From NCBI GenBank assembly GCA_963674835.2, contig CAXXKC010000003.1:1674001-1738000 (forward strand): DNA of 64,000 nt. Reading direction: 5' to 3'. Source of the stretch: G963674835 sp963674835. GTDB lineage: Bacteria > Planctomycetota > Planctomycetia > Pirellulales > Thermoguttaceae. This document shows, piece after piece, positions 61,384 to 64,000 of this stretch; position 1 is the first letter of the stretch, and the number at the start of each line of letters is the position of its first letter. The notes under the pieces are model-generated. The model was not told where the DNA came from. It saw only the letters and a list, made by a program, of their open reading frames with translations, and did no database searches. Position numbers and translations under genes: made by a program.

Positions 61384-64000
61384 TCAATAGCCGAGGTCTT
61401 TGAGTTGGGCGTCGAAATCTGCTGGTAGCTCAGCCAGGGGTTTCGCCATGTCGCGGGCGGCATGGCGGAGCATGTTCAGCAACAGGCGGTCTGCCCACGG
61501 GTTAAGGGCGAGGTTCTCGCGAATGCTTAGCGTGTTAAGGGTGAACTTGCCGGCCCCCAGCGCGTGGACTGAGACCATCAGCCCGGCCGAATAGTCGATC
61601 GAAGTGTTGGTGGCCCCGGCGGCGATTTCGGCCGGCACGTCCTGTCCGGTGAAGGCGATGTCCCGGATTAACTCGCGGTAGAACGTATAGTCCATCAACC
61701 CGCCGCTGGGCAGACCGTCGAAGATCGGATGCCGCTTGGCCCATTCGTCCTTGTGATAGAGCCAAGAAGGCAGACCCGTCAGCGCACCTTTGTTGGCCAG
61801 TGGCACCCAGCCCAAAGGATTGTCGCCCTTGGTAAAGATTGTGGGACAAAGGAAGACGACCGCGGAACCGCGGGTGATGTGGCGGGCAAGCTCTGCGAAG
61901 GCGGCCGCCCCGCCCGGCGCCGGCGGCACGGTCGAGGCCAGGATGACTTCCCTGGCGGTGGGTGGGTTCGGCGCAAAGGATCTGGTGCGAATGCCACGCG
62001 CCGCAAGCCATTGGGCCAGTTTTGCGTCGTCGCCCCAGAGGACGACTTCAGTTTCGACCTTCGGCCATTCGGCCGGATCCGCCACGTAGAACTCAACCTC
62101 GCCGCCGGCCGCGGCCGCCCCGCGCTCAAACGTGACCAGGAAACGATACTGGCCGGACGGGCCGGCGATCTTCACGTTCTCGGCGAACACGAGTGTGGCA
62201 AACGGCGGCGTAGGCTTCGCGCCAGGATCAGGAATCTTCACCGTGATCATTTTCTCGAAGGCCCGCGCGGCTCCCGGCCCAACCACCTGCAATCGCACCG
62301 GATAGTCGCCCGGTCGCAACATATCCTCGTTGGTCAAGACGGCTTCCAGGCGGACGGACGTGTTGCGGTAGACGTTGACCGGCTCGACGAACAAACACCA
62401 CCGCAGCGGATACCATCCGTCGAAGACCGAATCGACCGTGCCCGGCTTCAGATCACGGAACGTGGTGAACAACCCTTCGCCGCAGTTGGCTTGATCCACG
62501 GTGCCGGTCATGCTGTGGCCGACCATGTTGGGATTGGCCCGGATGGCGTTGAGTCCCAGCAGTCGCTGCTTGCCCATCTTGGCCAGCGATTGACGGAAGA
62601 AGTCCTGGGGGCCGGCAAACGTGTCGTCCATGTTCCAGCGTTTCCAGTCGACCATGAACCGATCGAGCCGCTGGCGATACCACTGGGCGTCTTCGAGCTC
62701 CTCGGTCCCAAGCTGCTCGAAATGTCGACAGGTCTGCGCCAGATCCACGCCGCTGCCGATACCATATTCCGACGCGAAGACCGGGTTTGAACCGCCGGAT
62801 AGCGTGCGCAGCTCGCGAATGATCTGCGCCGTGTGGGGCACCCCCTTGTACGGGTGCAGGTCGGCCACAACGTCTTCCCAGATGGTCGAGCCGGGGTTGC
62901 ACAGGCTGCCGATGACGCCGGGCGGGCTGTCGCTTCCAAAGGTCTCGCCTCGGGAATAGGCCGTTAGCTTCGCGGCATCCGGCACTTCGCCCGCCGGCGC
63001 AAAGCCGTAGGTCCACGGCCCGCTGGGATTCTTCTCGATGGAAAACTGCTCGGCCGGATTGTCGATTGTACCGTCGGAATGCCGGATCGTGAGCGTCAAG
63101 CCTGTGTTGTCGCCGCCATAATTCGCGTTGCCCGGGCCGACGGCGAAATCGAGTGTCTCGCCCGGATGCATGGCAATGGTCTTCGACCATGCCAACTCTC
63201 CGCCCAGATCATTTAAGTTGATATAGCCCTTCCATAACGGTTCGCCGGCGTGCAGGATGTGGACGTCAGTCGTGGCGTGCTCGGCGATGCTGGCGAATTT
63301 GACGGAGACCGCGTACTCGCCGGCGGCCGGGGCGGTCCAGCGGAGAACAGAGAACTCGTTCTGCGGACCGGGGTGGAGGGCCAACTGCCCTTGCTCCCAG
63401 ACGATTCCCAAGGCACGGACGCGCCCCTTCGTGCCGTTGAAGTTGATACAGGGCTCGCGGCCAGCGGGCGGCGTCCAAAACGAGATGCCCGACGGCGCCG
63501 AACTACTGTTCATGAGGTCGAAACGGCCGCTGTTGAGCATGACCAGGCGCGTGTCGTCATGCGCGCGGACTAGCGGCAACGCTTTCACCGCGTGACGAAA
63601 AACGGGCACGTCGCCCATTTCGTTAAGCAGGCCCCACATAATCACACAGGGATGGTTGCGGTCGCGCAGGATCATCTCGGAGATTTCACGGTCGAACCGC
63701 TCGGCCATTTTGGGCGAAGGTTCCAGGAACCAGCCGGCGAACGACTCTTCATAGATCATCAGCCCAATCTCGTCGCACAACTCAAGCTGGTAGCGAGTCG
63801 GCACGGAGCAGAAGAAGCGAATGGAGTTGAACCCCATGGCCTTGGCCAAGAGCAGGTCGCGGCGCGCCAGGTCGCGGTCGTGCGGCCAGTGCAGCCCGAT
63901 GGGGTAGTGCGTCGAAGTGTGGGAACACTTCAGGAAGATGCGGCGGCCGTTGAGGCGGAAGTATCCGTCCGCAAAGCGGAAATCGCGAAAACCGCAGCGC
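61384..64000 (-). CDS. GH2-family glycoside hydrolase, N-terminus beyond right edge
   Basis: The TIM barrel begins RLNGRRIFLKCSHTSTHYP and AMGFNSIRFF. The acid/base Glu is in IMWGLLNEMGD (about 63630) and the nucleophile Glu in VFASEYGIGSG (about 62780). A beta-rich insertion of about 140 residues (LRWTAPAAGEYAVSVKF, MHPGETLDFAVGPGNANYGG) separates them. After the barrel, Ig-like and amidotransferase-like domains follow, ending ADFDAQLKDLGY. It should hydrolyse beta-galactosides, beta-glucuronides or similar; specificity unknown. Confidence 0.88.
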   Translation of the reverse strand, partial: RCGFRDFRFADGYFRLNGRRIFLKCSHTSTHYPIGLHWPHDRDLARRDLLLAKAMGFNSIRFFCSVPTRYQLELCDEIGLMIYEESFAGWFLEPSPKMAERFDREISEMILRDRNHPCVIMWGLLNEMGDVPVFRHAVKALPLVRAHDDTRLVMLNSGRFDLMNSSSAPSGISFWTPPAGREPCINFNGTKGRVRALGIVWEQGQLALHPGPQNEFSVLRWTAPAAGEYAVSVKFASIAEHATTDVHILHAGEPLWKGYINLNDLGGELAWSKTIAMHPGETLDFAVGPGNANYGGDNTGLTLTIRHSDGTIDNPAEQFSIEKNPSGPWTYGFAPAGEVPDAAKLTAYSRGETFGSDSPPGVIGSLCNPGSTIWEDVVADLHPYKGVPHTAQIIRELRTLSGGSNPVFASEYGIGSGVDLAQTCRHFEQLGTEELEDAQWYRQRLDRFMVDWKRWNMDDTFAGPQDFFRQSLAKMGKQRLLGLNAIRANPNMVGHSMTGTVDQANCGEGLFTTFRDLKPGTVDSVFDGWYPLRWCLFVEPVNVYRNTSVRLEAVLTNEDMLRPGDYPVRLQVVGPGAARAFEKMITVKIPDPGAKPTPPFATLVFAENVKIAGPSGQYRFLVTFERGAAAAGGEVEFYVADPAEWPKVETEVVLWGDDAKLAQWLAARGIRTRSFAPNPPTAREVILASTVPPAPGGAAAFAELARHITRGSAVVFLCPTIFTKGDNPLGWVPLANKGALTGLPSWLYHKDEWAKRHPIFDGLPSGGLMDYTFYRELIRDIAFTGQDVPAEIAAGATNTSIDYSAGLMVSVHALGAGKFTLNTLSIRENLALNPWADRLLLNMLRHAARDMAKPLAELPADFDAQLKDLGY

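Overview
The window looks like a chromosome piece from a GC-rich member of the Planctomycetota, most likely Pirellulales-like. Support: a regulator-like protein with a C-terminal domain I recognise as a planctomycete family (27362-28132), a DUF1207 outer-membrane protein, a very large PQQ-propeller/CBM9/malectin protein, a RecA/KaiC-like ATPase, several small Cys-rich proteins of planctomycete type, and many GTG starts in tightly overlapping operons. The assignment rests on recognition of families, not on a search.

Layout. (1) 1-7143: hydrogenase maturation operon hypA-hypB-hypF (hypF cut by the left edge), HIT and Trm112 proteins, an outer-membrane DUF1207 protein, ndk and pyrF. (2) 7604-26260: an 18-kb exopolysaccharide locus. 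A secreted protein and a Wza-like SLBB export protein lie on the + strand. Thirteen genes on the - strand, many overlapping by 1-10 bases, encode a duplicated Cys-rich protein, a diguanylate cyclase, a Wzz-like protein, a priming sugar transferase, a FemAB-like protein, two polysaccharide deacetylases around a glycosyltransferase, a flippase, an O-antigen ligase/polymerase, a second GT4, an NAD epimerase and a WecG/TagA transferase. The priming transferase carries a degenerate GGDEF domain that keeps an RxxD inhibitory site, so c-di-GMP control of polymer initiation is a testable idea. (3) 27362-40737: housekeeping and regulatory genes: a papain-fold protein lacking catalytic Cys and His, a hybrid histidine kinase, a RecA-like ATPase, a frameshifted SDR, leuB, an SNase, HNH, ferredoxin, an ECF sigma factor and small conserved proteins. 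(4) 40956-43018: leuA, preceded by a complete transcription attenuator (promoter, 14-codon leader with eight Leu codons, antiterminator, terminator) and followed by tRNA-Leu(UAA).

(5) 42965-48932: a 5.9-kb integrated element in the 3' half of that tRNA-Leu gene, with duplicated att cores, paired integrase arm-type repeats at both ends, integrase, excisionase, an HUH rolling-circle Rep with a 46-nt cruciform in its gene, an RHH protein, a small basic protein and one membrane-protein cargo gene. (6) 48972-54960: a graveyard of older mobile DNA: a second integrase fused by deletion to an excisionase, phased repeats, an IS1380 fragment, an IS5-family element split by an IS1380-family insertion, a GIY-YIG protein and an IS630 remnant. 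(7) 55129-64000: a 1664-residue secreted multidomain protein and a GH2 glycoside hydrolase (cut by the right edge), suggesting carbohydrate binding and degradation.
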